A stretch of 64,000 nt of DNA from Sinotaia quadrata (lineage: Eukaryota > Mollusca > Gastropoda > Architaenioglossa > Viviparidae): contig CM054182.1 of assembly GCA_028829895.1 (NCBI GenBank), positions 88,351,546 to 88,415,545 of the forward strand. The letters are read 5' to 3'. A program made the translations under genes and the position numbers. Each line of letters begins with the position of its first letter. Within the stretch, counting starts at the first letter, position 1. The notes beneath the pieces were generated by a model, which did not search any database, was not told where the DNA came from, and saw only the letters and a program-made list of their open reading frames with translations. Of this stretch, positions 60,735 through 64,000 are shown one piece after another.

Positions 60735-62205
60735 AATCAATTGGGGAATTGACCGTGTGAACGTCAATTTCAACTTGTCAGAAATCGTAGTTTGAGGACG
60801 GAGTAGCACAATGCACACGGGTGAAACGAACTATTGTGTTGTGTAATGATGTGAATCTGTTTAGTGTAAGCTTACCGACACCGTTATACTATGGGTCTAA
60901 AAAACAGATGACAGGACATTTTTTAATGATGATGTCAGTAAACAAGGTTTTCCAAACCTCCTCTCACCGAGACAGTGCGCATAGGTTTACAAACTCACGA
61001 CATGGAACTATAATATAGTTTTCATCAGTATATAACACACACATACACACGCACACGCACAGTAATATACACGAGATTTCGCAGCATGTTCTAGGAACGC
61101 CCGCAATAATATTCATGCTGTAATTTACATTTATATCTCCACATTACACACACGCGCGCACCAATTCATGCTCCCAGACATAGAGGAACGCGCCGATTGA
61201 GGGCTGCAAATCAATATTTCTAAGCACTTTCCTAAGTACAGAAACTTTCGGCTCAGAAAGTTAGTACTTATGAAGGTGCCATTACTCAAACGGCTAGCTA
61301 GGGCTCCAGCCGAGGGTGACAGTGTCCAGCAAATCTCTGACCGTGGATAAACGATTCTTAGGCCGCAGTCTGCATTGATAATTTCATTAATAGTATCGCT
61401 ACATCATTGCTCCACATCCTCTCTGGTCTTTACAGTTTTGTCGATCGCTTTGGAACCGTTCTTGTAATCGGGTTGGGAACTCGCAGAGTTTTATCAAAAG
61501 AAAAACCGGGTCCGAGCCTTGCTGAGTGATGTCAGCGAAAAGATTTACGTCACCTCGAAAGCCTAAGTATGTGTATGTGTGTGTGCACGTGCAAATGCGT
61601 GTTTGCACGTTGTTGTGTGCGTGTATCTGACAACAATAATAACTGAAATGAATGTGTGTAGCGGTTCAGAAATACTTAAACCTGGTGTTGCATGCGTGTA
61701 TCACGCGTGCGTGTCTATGCGTATGTGTACGTGTTTGAGCGCGTGACAGTAAAGTTTGTGTGACAGCAGCAGAGAATTGAAGAACACACATTAGATTGAA
61801 GTAAATCTGCATAAGCTGCAATCATGTCGGCTTGGATGCATGCTTCTGTAATAGAAGGATGTCAATCTGGAGAGATAGACTACCATTACTATATTTAGAA
61901 CACCATGATAACAAGACATCGCATTGTGTTCAACATAAAAGCGCATGACCTTTATGTTTGTTGACGTTGTGTGTCCTATTCTCTTTAAAAAAAAAAGAAA
62001 TTGACTGCTTTTATATACTTTGTTTTAGGTTTAGTTTGATATTCAAGTACAGCGACAAGAATTATAGTGTTATTCCTGTTTCTATCTGTCTATCTTTCGT
62101 CGTAAAGAGATTCATTTGATAGATGAGAGAATGATGAAAGTTCACAAACTGAAACCTCGGTTGTGAAACCGAGGGGAATATGGGGGGAGGAGTAGAGAGT
62201 AACAC
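60735..62205. other. unique spacer with short CA/TG tracts
   Basis: CA tracts near 61038-61060 and 61147-61160 and TG tracts near 61569-61620. No gene recognised. Confidence 0.4.
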
Positions 62206-62207
62206 AT

Positions 62208-62306
62208 TTACGCGCTCTTTCTTCATGATTATTATCTCACTCATGTCTCCCATGTGCGCGCTCTTTCTTCATGAATATATCTCACTCATGTCTCCCATGT
62301 GCGCGC
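62208..62306. repeat. tandem duplication, unit 44-46 bp
   Basis: GCGCGCTCTTTCTTCATGA followed by CTCACTCATGTCTCCCATGT occurs twice. Confidence 0.92.
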
Positions 62307-62309
62307 ATT

Positions 62310-63825
62310 GAGCCAGCCAATCGCTTACTCCGCAAAATTCTATTTACCTTCTAATGACACCAGGATGCATAAATACTTTGTGGCAGAAGAATTGATTTTC
62401 TTTTCTTATTCTTTGATTTCTCTCCATTTTTTCGGTTGACTTCCTCTCCTACTCACCATCTCCCACCCCCACCCTCCAACTTTATGGTAACTTGTTGCAC
62501 TTCACTGATGAAGAGTCTCAGAGAAATTTTTATTTTGTATTTTATCGATGACTCCGGACACGAATGATTTTCTTTCTTGAAGGTGGCTATCAAGGACGTC
62601 CAGTGTGTTTAGGAACGCGATTTCATGGTCCTGAGTGCCGAGAGAAAAAAAGAAGAAATAAATAATAACCCTCCATCACTAGGTCTGATATACTGGAAAT
62701 GAGGGAGGGGGAAATGCCAGACGGCCGACAGCCGGACAGACTAAAAAGTGAACAGTGCCACCCTCATTCCACCACCATCACCACCCCGGTTACTCCACAA
62801 TCTCTTCCAGACTTGCGTTAACACGCGCGCGCATATGCACACACGCACGCGCACACATGTGTGTTGCCACCTGACTGAGAGTGTTTGAGACTTTGGGGCA
62901 CACAAGTGCTAGTTTAATTGCCTGCCCGGTCGGGCAACCGTAACTTTCTGCCCCTTCCACCGAGAGTGCAATAGACGAGCCCAAACTGCAGCAAGGAGGG
63001 AACTGCGATAGAAGTAGCTTTGTGTTCGCGATGCCAGAGTTGTGTGGACTCTCCGCCAGTGACGTGATCGGGCAAAAGGTGTCCAAGAGACTTGGCGCAC
63101 GCAAGCGTGGCTGCGTTTGTTTACTCTGGCGTTTGTGCGAATTCTGTTTCATGAAAATTATTTTTTGGGGTGATAAAAAATGAGTTTTGACCTTGTGGAA
63201 CGAATTTTTTTTTATCTGTATCTACCGTAGGGTGTTCTGAGACAGAAAGGAACGGAGCTAGATGGCGATATTGTTTAAGCTTTTTTTCTTTTAACAAAGA
63301 AATTTCGGATGCCTTCTTTACTCCCTCCTTTCATCATCAAGTCGGTTAGTGATGTGTGACTGGTTGACATTTTCTGCTGTGATTACTAGGCATTATGCCA
63401 TTGAATAAAATGGTTATTGCTTTTGAGAGAATTCGTGTCGTTTGTTTACAAATTTGTTTCATAAATATTTTTTCTATTGATAACAATGCCTCGCCACTTC
63501 GCCGAAACAGGAAGTCACATTGTGAACATTTACCCGAGGGGAAGCTTGCGACTGACTTATACATGGGTTCGCTCTGCTTCTGTTTGTCCAGTGAAGGCGT
63601 CCTCGATAATTGCCTGGCAATGGGCGAACCTTAAAGATAGTTTGACCCATGCCAGCCTGTGTGTTCGGCTTCAGTGAGAAACAAATGCAAGATTCCAAGG
63701 CACTGCTTGCTGTTATGCGTGACGCTGGGTCCTGCCTAAAAGCCATCGGCGTTTCCATTTCTTCTGCCTGTGCGTCGTGACAAGTCAATGTTCACGTGGA
63801 CTCACAAATCAGTGCTAGTGTCTGT
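62310..63825. other. unique spacer, rising GC
   Basis: Reverse frames at 62790-63152 (120 codons) and 63474-63788 (104 codons) are the longest non-repeat frames here, but they lack a known motif and overlap other frames. Confidence 0.35.
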
Positions 63826-64000
63826 GATCCGTGTATCGATCTGTCACCGACTGACGATCTGATACCCGGCGGGTCGCGCTGTGTCGATCCGGCACGTGGG
63901 CGTGGAAGTATTCAGTAGTTATGGGTATAGCGGAATACGCGTCTACTCAAGACAAGACCACCCTGAAAGGCCACGTGACTCTAATGAGGCCGACATTCGC
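63826..64000. promoter_or_regulatory. CpG-dense right edge
   Basis: The last 175 bp hold more than a dozen CG dinucleotides (ATCGAT, ACCGAC, GGCGGGTCGCGC, ATCCGG, TACGCG), far denser than elsewhere. It may be the edge of an exon, promoter or another repeat; the window ends before this can be settled. Confidence 0.25.

Noticed and set aside
62500..62535. Hammerhead-like CTGATGA...GAAA
   Set aside because: The intervening sequence does not form a stable stem II, and stems I and III are absent.

Overview
The window looks like AT-rich, non-coding nuclear DNA from an animal. The dense long (CA)n, (CTAT)n and (GA)n microsatellites, the many local minisatellites and an animal-type DNA transposon remnant suggest a mollusc or another lophotrochozoan. 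That placement is an inference. I found no host gene that I can name, no rRNA, no convincing tRNA, no CRISPR array and no bacterial operon structure. Nearly all long open frames are either readings of tandem repeats or short chance frames.

The best-supported non-simple feature is a decayed cut-and-paste DNA transposon at 40818-42531. It has TTAA at both ends, 18-bp terminal inverted repeats that differ at one position, and the C-terminal part of a transposase of the metazoan 'Mutator-like/Kolobok' type, broken by frameshifts, a 32-bp duplication and a stop codon. It sits inside an older TTAA-rich minisatellite.

The second main component is an unclassified interspersed repeat family with four copies: 8938-10640 (+), 18060-18660 (+, truncated), 44870-46120 (-) and 50385-51692 (+). 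All share an (ATT)n-like end. The three long copies share the opposite end, and none has a coding frame.

The rest is mainly tandem repeats. More than 35 different minisatellites (units 12-77 bp, roughly 2-20 copies) lie about one per 1-2 kb, each with its own unit sequence. Some are almost perfect, for example the 57-bp x7 array at 27567 and the 47-bp x5 array at 11020. Others are very diverged, for example those at 16500, 40320 and 59540. Long dinucleotide and tetranucleotide tracts lie between them. One 780-bp purine-rich strand (36178-36960) stands out.

Layout: 1-8240 is minisatellites and AT-rich spacer. 8938-10640 is interspersed copy A. 10780-13500 is a cluster of arrays. 13500-15960 is mostly unique, with a possible conserved non-coding block near 14260-14530. 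15970-21000 is arrays plus copy B. 21000-33760 is spacer with arrays. 33760-35430 is spacer. 35430-36960 is CTAT and polypurine sequence. 40320-42540 is the minisatellite with the transposon. 43500-44150 is a large array. 44870-46120 is copy C. 47200-48310 is arrays. 50385-51880 is copy D plus CTAT. 53560-57350 is arrays. 57350-59540 is unique sequence with homeodomain- and CRE-type motifs. 59540-60000 is an array. 60000-64000 is unique sequence that becomes CpG-rich at the right edge. No genes here work together in a pathway; the window is best read as intergenic or intronic.
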